The notes under the pieces were generated by a model that was not told the origin of the DNA, did not search any database, and was given only the letters and a program-made list of their open reading frames with translations. A program made the translations under genes and the position numbers. A stretch of DNA of 64,000 nucleotides from Syntrophobotulus glycolicus DSM 8271 (lineage in GTDB: Bacteria; Bacillota; Desulfitobacteriia; Desulfitobacteriales; Syntrophobotulaceae), in the NCBI RefSeq assembly GCF_000190635.1, contig NC_015172.1, positions 2,108,001 through 2,172,000 of the forward strand, in the 5' to 3' direction. This document shows positions 36,776 through 45,386 of this stretch, piece by piece. Each line of letters opens with the position of its first letter. Position 1 is the first letter of the stretch.

Positions 36776-38380
36776 TTATTGCGCTGGCTTGATATTGTCG
36801 ATCTCAAACATGGACGGTGTATCTGTAAAGACATAATCTTCAATTTTATCCTGATTAAACAATATCATGTCCTTTCCATAGTACAGCGGCAATTCAAGCA
36901 CATTGTCATTGCTGAAATTGAGAATCCTGCCGAATAACTCATTCACTTTCGCTTGATCATTGGTCACCAGGGTTTCCTGAATATCCGCCAGGAACTTGTC
37001 GTTTCCCGCGATAGCCTTTAACGACGGGGTATGAGGTGAAGAATTGATCATTTTGGGGAAGTTTATTTGCGGTTCCGTATTTTCTTCGGTTCCCCAGATG
37101 ATCAGCCCGTAATTGCCGGCCACCCCTTCCTTCCACCAGGTCATCATATCCTGTCCCTGAGTCTGAACATCGATTCCGATTCCCTTCAGCTGGCTTTTTA
37201 TTGTTGTTGCCAGCATTTTATTCATCGCTTCACCGGAATCATAGGTTAACTTAAAGGAAAGAGTCTTGCCGTCCTTTTCACGCAGGCCGGTGCTCCTATT
37301 CATTTTCCAGCCCGCGCTGTCCAGCAGCTGTTCCGCTTTTCCTTTGTCGTAAGTGCGGACAGTATTAAGCTTTACATCTGAAAGGAAATTGCCGTCAGGG
37401 AAAAGGTCCGGAGCAGGATTCTGATTACCGTAAAACAATCCGTCGCAAATAGCCTGTTTATCAATACCGTAGGCCATTGCTTCCCGGACGGATTTGTCTG
37501 AAAGCATCGGATTTACCGCATTCAGGACAACACTGACTGTTTTGGTGTCAACGGGGGACACGATGCCTTTGATCTTATCGTGGGCGGTAGCCTGCTTGTA
37601 ATCGTCCCAGGAAATGAGCGTGCTGCCGTAAATCATGTCAATCTCCCCTTTTTGCAAGGCAAGCAGGCGGGCGGAGGCTTCCGGTATATACTTTACGATG
37701 ATTTCATCGTAATAGGGCTCCTCTCCCCAGTAGTTTTTGTTCTTCACAAACTGAACGTACTCGCCGTCTTTAACCTCGCTGTAGACATAAGGCCCTGTTC
37801 CGACAACTCCCTTCATGGTTTGAAAATTACCTTCTTCAATAACCTTGGGTGAAACGCAAACCATAACTTCACGATAGGCGAAATCGTTCAGATAACCAAA
37901 ATAAGGGGTGCCATAACGGAAGGTAACGGTATAATCATCGACAACTTCAATTTCCTTGATATTGACTACTCCCATCCACGCACGGAAATTAGGATTTTTA
38001 TTTTTGGAAATAAAGTTGTCTTTCACTGCCTGGGCGTTGAATTTCTCGCCATCGTGAAAGGTGACGTCTTCTCTCAGCTTAAAAGTCAGGTCACAGCCGT
38101 TTTCAGAAAAACTCCAGCTTTTGGCAAGCCATGGTTCAATTTTACCGTCCTCGTATTTTACAAGTTCTTCATAGCAAAGTCTTGTTGCCGAAAGATTTTG
38201 AGCATCCATATTGAGCGGATACAGCGTAGTCAGCTCCGCCCCGACCGCCAAGGTAAGCGTTTTTTTCTCCTTTCCGCTGGTCGCTTCACTGGAAGGATTG
38301 CCGCAGCCTGCAAATACGGTGCTGAGCAGCACCAAGCAGATGCCAAGGGGCAGTAACCTGGACATAAATTTGTTTTTCAT
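36776..38380 (-). CDS. NikA-like extracellular substrate-binding lipoprotein (family 5)
   Basis: 534 residues with a lipoprotein signal (LLSTVFAGCGN, lipobox Cys near residue 26). The body follows E. coli NikA closely in outline: LYPLNMDAQNLSATRLCYEEL, KIEPWLAKSWSFSENG, VGTGPYVYSEV, KNKNYWGEEPYYDEI and VREAMAYGIDKQAI. NikA-type proteins bind nickel, often as a metal-chelator complex, while other family 5 members bind peptides, so substrate is inferred. ATG with AAAGGAGT upstream. Last gene of the nikBCDE-A-like series in transcription order. Confidence 0.85.
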   Translation of the reverse strand: MKNKFMSRLLPLGICLVLLSTVFAGCGNPSSEATSGKEKKTLTLAVGAELTTLYPLNMDAQNLSATRLCYEELVKYEDGKIEPWLAKSWSFSENGCDLTFKLREDVTFHDGEKFNAQAVKDNFISKNKNPNFRAWMGVVNIKEIEVVDDYTVTFRYGTPYFGYLNDFAYREVMVCVSPKVIEEGNFQTMKGVVGTGPYVYSEVKDGEYVQFVKNKNYWGEEPYYDEIIVKYIPEASARLLALQKGEIDMIYGSTLISWDDYKQATAHDKIKGIVSPVDTKTVSVVLNAVNPMLSDKSVREAMAYGIDKQAICDGLFYGNQNPAPDLFPDGNFLSDVKLNTVRTYDKGKAEQLLDSAGWKMNRSTGLREKDGKTLSFKLTYDSGEAMNKMLATTIKSQLKGIGIDVQTQGQDMMTWWKEGVAGNYGLIIWGTEENTEPQINFPKMINSSPHTPSLKAIAGNDKFLADIQETLVTNDQAKVNELFGRILNFSNDNVLELPLYYGKDMILFNQDKIEDYVFTDTPSMFEIDNIKPAQ

Positions 38381-38410
38381 TCTTACTCCTTTCCTGAATT
38401 AAAAAAAGAT

Positions 38411-39112
38411 TTATTGTGCAACGCCCTCACGGGCAATTCTGCCGTTTTTCATCACAAGCACTTTATCGGAAATTCTATAGGCACCGGCTTTATGATGCGT
38501 GATCAAAAGACATCCGAATCGGTACTCTTTATGATAGGCTTCAAGCAAACCCAAAACCGAATTTTGGGAAATTAAATCCAGCCCGCCCAATACCTCGTCA
38601 AGCACAAGATATTTGGGGTGCACGGATAAGGCGCGAAGCAGGGACAGCCTTCGCTGTTCACCGCCTGAAAGTTGTTTTGTCGGTACTTTCAGAAGCTTTT
38701 TATCCATTCCCACAAGTGACATCAGTTCAAAAATGCGTTTTTTCCTTTCGGATTTGCTCAGGCCGGTTAAGTTAACAAGAGCTTCTTCAACATTATGATA
38801 AACCGAAAGCTTTGGGTTCAGTGTTCCGCCGGTATCTTGAAACACAGCCTGGATTTTGCTGCGGAACTGACGGTATTCAGACGGCTTTAACTCCGGAACA
38901 CTGCGGCCATCCAACACAACCTTGCCGGAATCAGGTTTTTCAATTCCTAAAACGATTCTCGCCAGCGTGCTTTTGCCTGTTCCTGATTCACCGGTTACGG
39001 ATACCAATTGGCCGGGTGATATTTTCAAATTGATATCAGACAGCACACTGAACATCGCGCCCTTATGATCGGAGTAGTTCTTATTCAAGCGTTCAATTCG
39101 TATTCCGTCCAT
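38411..39112 (-). CDS. NikE/OppF-like ABC ATPase
   Basis: 233 residues. Walker A GESGTGKST, signature LSGGEQRRLSLLRAL and Walker B YLVLDEVLGGLD are complete. It lacks the C-terminal oligopeptide-binding extension of OppF and matches NikE-size ATPases. Overlaps the NikD-like gene by 28 bp (start 39112, previous stop 39085), with AAGGAA just before the ATG. Couples ATP hydrolysis to the two permeases. Confidence 0.86.
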   Translation of the reverse strand: MDGIRIERLNKNYSDHKGAMFSVLSDINLKISPGQLVSVTGESGTGKSTLARIVLGIEKPDSGKVVLDGRSVPELKPSEYRQFRSKIQAVFQDTGGTLNPKLSVYHNVEEALVNLTGLSKSERKKRIFELMSLVGMDKKLLKVPTKQLSGGEQRRLSLLRALSVHPKYLVLDEVLGGLDLISQNSVLGLLEAYHKEYRFGCLLITHHKAGAYRISDKVLVMKNGRIAREGVAQ

Positions 39113-39888
39113 ATGAAGTTCCTTTCTTCCACTTTTCTATGGGCTGCCGCAAATTCTCTTGTCCACTTTTCCCGCGGTGCCGAAAGCAGTTTTTCCATCG
39201 TCCCTGTTTCAGTTATTTTGCCATGCTCCATGACAAACACGGTTTCACATAGTGCACTTAAAGCGTCAACATCATGTGAAAGGAAAAGAATACCCGTCTT
39301 TTCTCTCTGCTTTTTCAAAATCCGCGTCAATATTTCCCGGTTATCCTCATCCAGCGCACTTGTCGGTTCATCTGCCAGTATGTATTCCGGTTGGAGGGCC
39401 AGCATCAAGGCCACGGCGATCCGCTGCAGCATCCCCCCTGATAATTGCCCCGGATAACTTCGGAGAATTCTTTTGCAGTCTTTTAAATTAAGCGCCATCA
39501 GCTTTTCTGCATTTAAACTGTCAGCATCACTTTTGGAAATTCCGAGACGAATAGAAAGGGTTTCCCTCATCTGTGTGCCGATTTTCACTCTCGGATCAAA
39601 TGCAGTCATGGGATTTTGGGGAATAAACCCGATGGTTTTACCGCATAATTCCCTCCGTTCCTTTGTGCCCAATTTGCTTATCTCCTCGTTATCCACTACA
39701 ATACGTCCTTTAATCATAGAACAATTTCTGTCCAGCATTCCCATAATGCTTTTCAGCAGAGTTGTTTTCCCTGAACCGGAGGCTCCGGTCAAACCTATTA
39801 TGTGGCCCGACGCAACAGCAAGAGAAGCATTGTCAAGCAGCAGCATGCCGTTTCTGGCTTTAACCGATAAACCATCGACTTTAAGCAT
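39085..39888 (-). CDS. NikD/OppD-like ABC ATPase
   Basis: 267 residues. Walker A GASGSGKTTLLKSI, signature LSGGMLQRIAVALML, Walker B YILADEPTSALDED. The ATG at 39888 lies inside the last codons of the NikC-like gene (TATTATGCTTAA), with AAGGTGG upstream, which indicates translational coupling; the open frame 11 codons longer is not used. Confidence 0.86.
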   Translation of the reverse strand: MLKVDGLSVKARNGMLLLDNASLAVASGHIIGLTGASGSGKTTLLKSIMGMLDRNCSMIKGRIVVDNEEISKLGTKERRELCGKTIGFIPQNPMTAFDPRVKIGTQMRETLSIRLGISKSDADSLNAEKLMALNLKDCKRILRSYPGQLSGGMLQRIAVALMLALQPEYILADEPTSALDEDNREILTRILKKQREKTGILFLSHDVDALSALCETVFVMEHGKITETGTMEKLLSAPREKWTREFAAAHRKVEERNFIWTEYELNA

Positions 39889-40678
39889 AATAGCCACCTT
39901 CTTTCGAGGCTGCACGTCCAAGCAAATGAAAAGACAGTGTGCTCAAAAAAATGAATACCACAGGATAAAGCGTCAGTCCCGGATAAGACAGCATCATCTG
40001 GTTGGAATCAGACACCATTGACCCCCAATCAATAACATGATCACCGAGGCCAAGGCCAATAAATGAGAATCCGACAATCGCCAGCACCATATCCGCGCAG
40101 GATAAGCAAATAAACCTTATCACGTCCGAAACCAGATTAGGCAGTATCTGCCAGAACAAAACTCTCAGCCTTCCCGCACCGGAGGTAACAGCACACATAA
40201 CATAGGCACGGCCCATTTCAATTTCGGCTCTTGTTTTGACTAATTTGATCAGTCGCAAAAAGAGCGAGAGAGTGATGGCAACCAGCATTGTTAAAATACC
40301 ATTACCCCAGGCGGCTATAAAAATAATTAAGTAGGCGATGGGCGGAATTGCGGTTACAGCATTCAAAATGCTTTCAAACAATACTCCCTGTTTGTCTTTA
40401 GGCCTGCTGATCAGCAATCCGGTAACCATACCTAAAATGGCGACACAAAGACAGCCGAGTGCAACAATTCCGATGGTTGTTCTGCCTCCGTACAAAAGAC
40501 GGGAAAGTGTACATCTTCCAAGAATATCGGTGCCAAGCGGATACGCTGAACAAGGCCGCACCAGTCTGTTTGCCATATCAGCAAAATACGGATCGTTTGG
40601 CGCAAACAAATATCCAAAGCAGCACAAAGCTAAAACCAAGATTGGACCACCTATCTGTAAGATCTTTATTCGTTTCAT
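39881..40678 (-). CDS. NikC/OppC-like ABC permease
   Basis: 265 residues, inner-membrane permease with an N-terminal helix (about 8-25) and five more. The DPP-type permease motif YPLGTDILGRCTLSRLLYGGRTTIGI and the EAA-like loop (MGRAYVMCAVTSGAGRLRVLFWQILPN) are present. ATG at 40678 overlaps the NikB-like stop by 4 bp (ATGA) and has AAGGAGG upstream. Confidence 0.87.
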   Translation of the reverse strand: MKRIKILQIGGPILVLALCCFGYLFAPNDPYFADMANRLVRPCSAYPLGTDILGRCTLSRLLYGGRTTIGIVALGCLCVAILGMVTGLLISRPKDKQGVLFESILNAVTAIPPIAYLIIFIAAWGNGILTMLVAITLSLFLRLIKLVKTRAEIEMGRAYVMCAVTSGAGRLRVLFWQILPNLVSDVIRFICLSCADMVLAIVGFSFIGLGLGDHVIDWGSMVSDSNQMMLSYPGLTLYPVVFIFLSTLSFHLLGRAASKEGGYYA

Positions 40679-41631
40679 TCTTTTGCCTCCTTGATACGAA
40701 TATCCCGTCTGAGATACCATTGAAGAATTGTTGCCGCAAAATCAAGCAGCACAAGCATGATGGCAAGAAACAGTACGGAGGCGTGGATAAGGGGAGCATC
40801 ACGATTAATCACGCTGTGTACAATCAAATAGCCGAGCCCCGGTAGTGAAAACACACGCTCAACAATTGCAGCCCCCGCCAGACAAAGTCCGATCATCTGA
40901 GCAAAATTCGGCACTAAATCAATGACCGCATGCGGCAGAGCGTGAAAAAGCAATATCCGCTCTTCCTTCAACCCTCTGCATCGCGCGAAAAAAACATAAT
41001 CCTCATTCATTTCTTTTTCTAAGCTTCCGGCAAGCATTTGTGAGTAAAACGCAGCCCCGCCGACCGACAGGCAAAGCGCGGCAGGCAGATACTTCATCAG
41101 TCCGGTGTTGCCCGTAACCGAAATAAAATCGGACTGAAAAGCAAAATACTGGATAAAGAGCAGCGCGAGATAGAAAGCAGGAATAGAAATCCCAATAATA
41201 CTGAGTACAGTCAGGGCCTTTCCCGCCAGTCTTTCTCTTGTCAAGTATTGCAGACAGCCGAACAACAGCACACCGCTTATCATTAAAACGGCTGAAACAC
41301 CAACCACGCGCAGACTTACCGGAATTGACTTGGAAAGCTCCGTTAAAACAGGTTTACCGCTTGCCAGGGAAATGCCGAATTCGCCGCCGAGGGCATCCTT
41401 TACCCATGTGAAATATTGAATCGCCAAAGGCTTATCGAGCCCCAATTCTATCCGAGCTGCGGTAATTTGTTCTTCTGTGACAATTGCCGAATTGCGCATC
41501 ACATAAGCGGCCGCAGGATCTACCGGCGATAAACGCATAAGCATAAAGGACAGCAAGGTGACAAACAACAAAGAAAATATCATCACTGATATTCTCCTTG
41601 CCATGTAACGCCACTGTTTTACCTTCAACAT
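40675..41631 (-). CDS. NikB/OppB-like ABC permease
   Basis: 318 residues, first gene of the importer unit. Six membrane helices, the N-terminal SLLFVTLLSFMLMRLSPVDPA typical of DppB/NikB, and an EAA loop (FARCRGLKEERILLFHALPHA). ATG preceded by AGAGGTGG. A GTTAG-type palindrome lies 26-45 bp upstream of the start codon. Confidence 0.88.
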   Translation of the reverse strand: MLKVKQWRYMARRISVMIFSLLFVTLLSFMLMRLSPVDPAAAYVMRNSAIVTEEQITAARIELGLDKPLAIQYFTWVKDALGGEFGISLASGKPVLTELSKSIPVSLRVVGVSAVLMISGVLLFGCLQYLTRERLAGKALTVLSIIGISIPAFYLALLFIQYFAFQSDFISVTGNTGLMKYLPAALCLSVGGAAFYSQMLAGSLEKEMNEDYVFFARCRGLKEERILLFHALPHAVIDLVPNFAQMIGLCLAGAAIVERVFSLPGLGYLIVHSVINRDAPLIHASVLFLAIMLVLLDFAATILQWYLRRDIRIKEAKE

Positions 41632-41656
41632 CTGCCACCTCTGGTATTACTTGATT

Positions 41657-41676
41657 AAGTTAGCTCATTCTAACTT
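41657..41676. promoter_or_regulatory. Palindrome AAGTTAG-N6-CTAACTT before the nikB-like gene
   Basis: Perfect 7-bp arms AAGTTAG (41657-41663) and CTAACTT (41670-41676) with a 6-bp centre. A possible minus-strand -10 (TAGAAT, 41667-41672) lies inside it, although the -35 is poor. Matching copy at 36648-36665. Confidence 0.65.
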
Positions 41677-41682
41677 TGCCGC

Positions 41683-41711
41683 AATAAAAAATGCCCCGGG
41701 ACGGGTGCATT
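41683..41711 (-). terminator. Terminator of the AraC-type regulator gene
   Basis: Minus strand: AATGC-A-CCCG, loop TCC, CGGG-GCATT, then TTTTTATT. A 9-bp GC-rich stem with one bulged A and a good T-run, located between the regulator and the importer genes. Confidence 0.85.
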
Positions 41712-41765
41712 AACCTGAAATAACCATACCCCATATGTACAATAGCATAACGTGGAACAAAAACG

Positions 41766-42959
41766 TTAATCCCCAAAGTCGGATTCAGTCCCTTGAAGAC
41801 AAAATTTTCTTCTGTAGTCGGAAGGGGATAATTTCATTGCCTTTTGAAAAACCGACGAAAACTTGGCCGGATTTTTGTAGCCTATTTTTTCGGATATTTC
41901 AGCTATACTTAATGAAGAATTTCTGAGCATTTCGGCAGCCGCCTGCAATCTGTACTCCCGCATATAGGTAAGAATCGGAACACCATAGATCCCTTTAAAG
42001 CATAATTTCATAGAAGTTATAGGGATAGAGAATTTTTTAGATAATTCAACGAGTTTATAACGATTTTCCAGATGTTCAATTAAGAATTTCCGCATCTCTT
42101 TTATGGTATCCACCTGAGGCTTGTAAAAATACTGTCTTTTCTCAGTTATTTTTGTCTCATCAATAGAACTTAAAAACATAAAAAGTTCCACAAGTTTGAG
42201 CTTAATATATCCCTCACGCATTTCATCCGGCGCATTATACAGCTCAGAAAAAATATGTTGGATTGAATCTGTCGCCCGCATAATGAAGCGGCCGGTATCC
42301 GATGCGGTTTTCTTTCGGATTCGTTCAAAATCTATTTTGACATTTCCTAAAGTGTCAAACAGCTTTTTTAAGGTTATGGAGGCCTTGGGAATATCGATAG
42401 CAATGGAAATTCCATGGTAATGCGAAAGCGGAAAACATAAGGAATCTCCCGGGTAGGCCACCATATTTATCGTTAAATCTCCCTCGCCCAAATATTCACA
42501 GCCGCCTGACTTAAACTCACATTCAGCCCGACCCTCGCGGCAGTGATTAATTTCCATAATATCGGCATTCGACATATTTTGGCGCTTAAACCCATCAGAC
42601 ATGTGGAAATCATTGTAATAGACTTCAACACCCGGAAAGATGCTGTAATATGTAATCACTCCGTTACCTGTTTTATTTTCAATGTAGTATACAGTACAAA
42701 TCTCGTTTTGCGATAGTACACGCATTTCATTTCCGGTCAGTTCTGTTTTTATACGGTTATCCGAACAATAACTTGCCGATTTATTTTTATGTCTCTTTAC
42801 TCGCGCATCTCTGGGCTTTTCTGCGTCTGCAGGTATTGCCCATGAATGTCCAAAGCGAACAACGCCATCAATACGGTTTTCATCACACAGTCTTTGGATG
42901 CGGCGTTCAGAAATATCCCAATTTCCGGCTGCTTCTTTAATCGAAATATAATTAAACAT
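41766..42959 (-). CDS. AraC-family regulator with extra N-terminal excisionase-like HTH
   Basis: 397 residues. The N-terminal 50 (YISIKEAAGNWDISERRIQRL...VVRFGHSWAIPADAEKPRD) is an excisionase/MerR-like helix-turn-helix. Residues about 85-270 form a sensor-like region with no clear signature. The C-terminal 100 are an AraC HTH pair (FSIPITSMKLCFKGIYGVPI, SIAEISEKIGYKNPAKFSSVFQKAMKLSPSDYR). ATG at 42959 has GGGAGG upstream; 24 further in-frame codons are excluded. Upstream are a TATAAT-type -10 and a 27-bp imperfect palindrome. Placement suggests it regulates the nik-like/ABC locus, as YbtA-type AraC proteins regulate metallophore genes. Confidence 0.88.
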   Translation of the reverse strand: MFNYISIKEAAGNWDISERRIQRLCDENRIDGVVRFGHSWAIPADAEKPRDARVKRHKNKSASYCSDNRIKTELTGNEMRVLSQNEICTVYYIENKTGNGVITYYSIFPGVEVYYNDFHMSDGFKRQNMSNADIMEINHCREGRAECEFKSGGCEYLGEGDLTINMVAYPGDSLCFPLSHYHGISIAIDIPKASITLKKLFDTLGNVKIDFERIRKKTASDTGRFIMRATDSIQHIFSELYNAPDEMREGYIKLKLVELFMFLSSIDETKITEKRQYFYKPQVDTIKEMRKFLIEHLENRYKLVELSKKFSIPITSMKLCFKGIYGVPILTYMREYRLQAAAEMLRNSSLSIAEISEKIGYKNPAKFSSVFQKAMKLSPSDYRRKFCLQGTESDFGD

Positions 42960-43025
42960 GATTTCCTCCCGATCAGTGATGGGTAGATTATATACGGGAA
43001 AACGAAGACCTGAATGTCGTATGTT

Positions 43026-43052
43026 TCGCAATTTCAGCTAAATTGTATGCGA
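43026..43052. promoter_or_regulatory. 27-bp imperfect palindrome upstream of the AraC gene
   Basis: Outer arms TCGC/GCGA and inner arms AATTT/AAATT around AGCTG (plus-strand start TCGCAATTT). It lies 67-93 bp before the start codon, upstream of the predicted promoter. Possible self-regulatory site. Confidence 0.45.
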
Positions 43053-43139
43053 TTTGCTCCGGTTTCTGGACTGCCAACGCTAGAATGGATCAACTCATCG
43101 TTTTCTTTTTGCGGATTAGATTTTGACTCAATACGAACA

Positions 43140-43160
43140 CCGGTTTACTTGTAAAACCGG
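43140..43160. terminator. Hairpin between the MutS-like and AraC genes
   Basis: CCGGTTT (43140-43146) and AAACCGG (43154-43160) with a 7-nt loop, eight bases past the MutS-like stop codon. The T-run is weak on both strands. Confidence 0.5.
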
Positions 43161-43167
43161 CCCGTCT

Positions 43168-44997
43168 TTATTCATCTATTAACACTCTGGAAACTCTGCT
43201 TTCGGTTCTGTCAATGATTTCTTGCGGATACCCCAGGTACTTCATAATCTTGATTGCATTTTTGGTCTTAGAGCTTCCTCCTTTTATTTTATAATCAAAA
43301 GAGATTTCCTTTTCGCTGATTTTTTCTGTAAAATAACAACATTGAAATACCCCTTCTAAAATTTCGGTAATTTCGAAATCATGCGTCGCTATTATTGTCA
43401 GAGCATGATTATGGGCCAGATAATTTAAGATTTCTGCCGAGGCATTAATTCGTTCAAGCGAATTCGTTCCCCGGAACATTTCATCGATAATACATAAACA
43501 AGGAAATTGACCCTCTGCTGCTGTTTTTACTATTTTCATCAAAGTCTCTGCTTCGGCCAGGTAGAAACTTTTACCCCCGACCAGATTATCTCCTTTACTG
43601 ATAGATGTCATCAACTGAACAAAATGACCCCGGTAAGATTTGGCTAGACAGGTTCCTATCGTCTGGGCAAACAGGGCGTTTACCCCCAGGGTTCTTAAAA
43701 AGGTGGATTTTCCGGACATATTGCAGCCGGTAAGGATCACTCCGGCCTTTTCAATTTTTAAAGAGTTTGGAACCGGTTTTTGCAGAAGAGGATGAACCGC
43801 GTCAATCATTTCTATTGTTGCCGATTCTTTGCCTTGATCCGCAAGGTTATGATTAAAGACCGGTTCTGCATATTGACTGAGACTCTCCCGGTATGAGGCA
43901 ATGGACAACAGCGCATCAATCTCACCGATAAGCAGATAGATGTTTCTCAAATGTTTCTGATTTTTCTTCAATTCATCCCTAACCGCATAAAAATTGCGCA
44001 CGTCAATTAAAAAATAAATATTGACATATTCATAGATCGCTTTAACTGCCAGCTCCGTAGTGTCGGGAACAAATTTACCTGCTCTTTTCATCATTTTCGA
44101 GCAGAATTTCAATTCACCAGCTATTTTTTCTCCGTATTCCCTTTTCATTACCTGATCTTCAATCCTGGCGACCTTTTGGGCTGTCCCTAACAATGAGGCC
44201 AGATACCCCATAGCATAAAGCTCAGCCTCAATTACTTTTTTTAAACGGTAATAAATTAAAGCATTAATACAAGACACTCCCAAAATCCCCAATATCCCGA
44301 TTTTGGGAATCAGAAATATGACCAGCAAGGCCAGTAATCCCATCACCGAAAATAGCATCCTGTACCGGCTCTGAGGAGGCAAATCTTCCCCAATCAAGGT
44401 CGTAATATATGCTCCAGCCTGCCTGCCTAAACGATCGAGCCTAATCTGAATTTTTTCCCTTACTTCCCTCTCCCGCTGGAAATCATTAATCAGATTTATT
44501 CTTTGCTCAATCCGCTTCTGTTCAAAAAGCGGCACTCTTAACATCTGATATAAAACCTGTTCTCCCGGAGAAGTCAGGGTTCGATCCAACGTTAAGAAAA
44601 TTTTCTGCATGTCAAGATCATCCCAGGTCTGATCTTCCAGATAAAACTGCCTTTCTTTCTCATACAATGGGCGCTGCATTTTGAATAGTTTTTCTATATC
44701 ATTGAAAAACCTTGTTCTGTCATCTTTTCGCCCCCACCTGTCTCTTAACGTTTTAAGCTTACGGTTGAACACCAGCTTACGGTGACAATAATAGCCGGCA
44801 GCCACCAAAGGTGGTATGATCGCCCATAAATAATAATACATATGGGTTACCGTATGTCCCAAGGTATATCCGAAATAGCTTAAGGCCAAACAACAGCCGG
44901 CCAGGATAATTTCTGCGAGTTTATAAGTCTGTTCATTTCTGTCATTTTTCTCCTGGTTCTCCGCATACCGGCGTACTCGTCTCTTCTTTTCTTGCAC
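43168..44997 (-). CDS. Membrane-anchored MutS-family ATPase
   Basis: 609 residues. Two membrane helices near the N-terminus (about 25-65) and probably two more around 215-250 precede a MutS core and ATPase domain. The ATPase shows Walker A TGCNMSGKSTFLRTLG, Walker B CLCIIDEMFRGTNSLER and the TIIATHDFEI switch. Mismatch-recognition domain I is absent, so it is not the repair MutS. Proteins of this kind (MutS-like with N-terminal membrane segments) occur in Firmicutes, but their function is not established. GTG start with GGGAGG upstream. Monocistronic. Confidence 0.85.
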   Translation of the reverse strand: MQEKKRRVRRYAENQEKNDRNEQTYKLAEIILAGCCLALSYFGYTLGHTVTHMYYYLWAIIPPLVAAGYYCHRKLVFNRKLKTLRDRWGRKDDRTRFFNDIEKLFKMQRPLYEKERQFYLEDQTWDDLDMQKIFLTLDRTLTSPGEQVLYQMLRVPLFEQKRIEQRINLINDFQREREVREKIQIRLDRLGRQAGAYITTLIGEDLPPQSRYRMLFSVMGLLALLVIFLIPKIGILGILGVSCINALIYYRLKKVIEAELYAMGYLASLLGTAQKVARIEDQVMKREYGEKIAGELKFCSKMMKRAGKFVPDTTELAVKAIYEYVNIYFLIDVRNFYAVRDELKKNQKHLRNIYLLIGEIDALLSIASYRESLSQYAEPVFNHNLADQGKESATIEMIDAVHPLLQKPVPNSLKIEKAGVILTGCNMSGKSTFLRTLGVNALFAQTIGTCLAKSYRGHFVQLMTSISKGDNLVGGKSFYLAEAETLMKIVKTAAEGQFPCLCIIDEMFRGTNSLERINASAEILNYLAHNHALTIIATHDFEITEILEGVFQCCYFTEKISEKEISFDYKIKGGSSKTKNAIKIMKYLGYPQEIIDRTESRVSRVLIDE

Positions 44998-45039
44998 TCC
45001 TAGCCTCCCCTTTTCTTCGGACTAATCAATCTAATCAAT

Positions 45040-45114
45040 TTATTTGTCGATACGGATTTCCGCAGGCTGATCATCGATACTGCTGCGATTGATGTTAACA
45101 GCTTGCCTTGCCAT
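45040..45114 (-). CDS. Possible 24-aa ORF upstream of the MutS-like gene
   Basis: ATG-started frame (MARQAVNINRSSIDDQPAEI...) with AAAAGG upstream. The same frame is open back to about 45220 without an ATG (…KGKQKIVWNSLEIGCVFEQKG…), so this is either a small protein with a GTG start (45162) or the tail of a decayed gene. I do not recognise it. The rest of the 44998-45386 interval holds only the 54-bp palindrome. Confidence 0.3.
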   Translation of the reverse strand: MARQAVNINRSSIDDQPAEIRIDK

Positions 45115-45228
45115 TTTACCTTTTTGCTCAAATACGCATCCAATCTCTAAAGAATTCCACACTATTTTTTGTTTTCCTTTCGATTTATTGTCTTTTCCGT
45201 CTGATCTATACCGTTCCTATGAGAACTT

Positions 45229-45282
45229 TAGACAGCTTGTCCCAAATTCGTCACCGGTGACGAATTTTGGACAAGCTGTCTA
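45229..45282. repeat. 54-bp near-perfect palindrome without spacer
   Basis: Two 27-bp arms, starting TAGACAGCTTGTCC and ending GGACAAGCTGTCTA, meet at ACC|GGT with a single mismatch between arms (CCC versus CCA on the same strand sense). It lies in a divergent intergenic region between the MutS-like gene and the plus-strand membrane protein gene, so it is not an obvious terminator. Confidence 0.9.
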
Positions 45283-45386
45283 GAAGATAACTAAAAAGCT
45301 AACCTAATTTAGTAGTGAAAACAATTGACTTACCGCTTGCTCTGGGTCATTTGGAAAAAGATAGAAACAGCACAAGAGACTCTAAC

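Noticed and set aside
36776-41631. Calling the importer an oligopeptide (Opp/Dpp) system
   Set aside because: The binding protein follows NikA more closely than OppA/DppA and the ATPases lack the oligopeptide C-terminal extension; kept as nickel-type with the substrate marked as inferred.
45229-45282. Rho-independent terminator reading of the 54-bp palindrome
   Set aside because: It lies between divergent genes, has no loop and no T-run.
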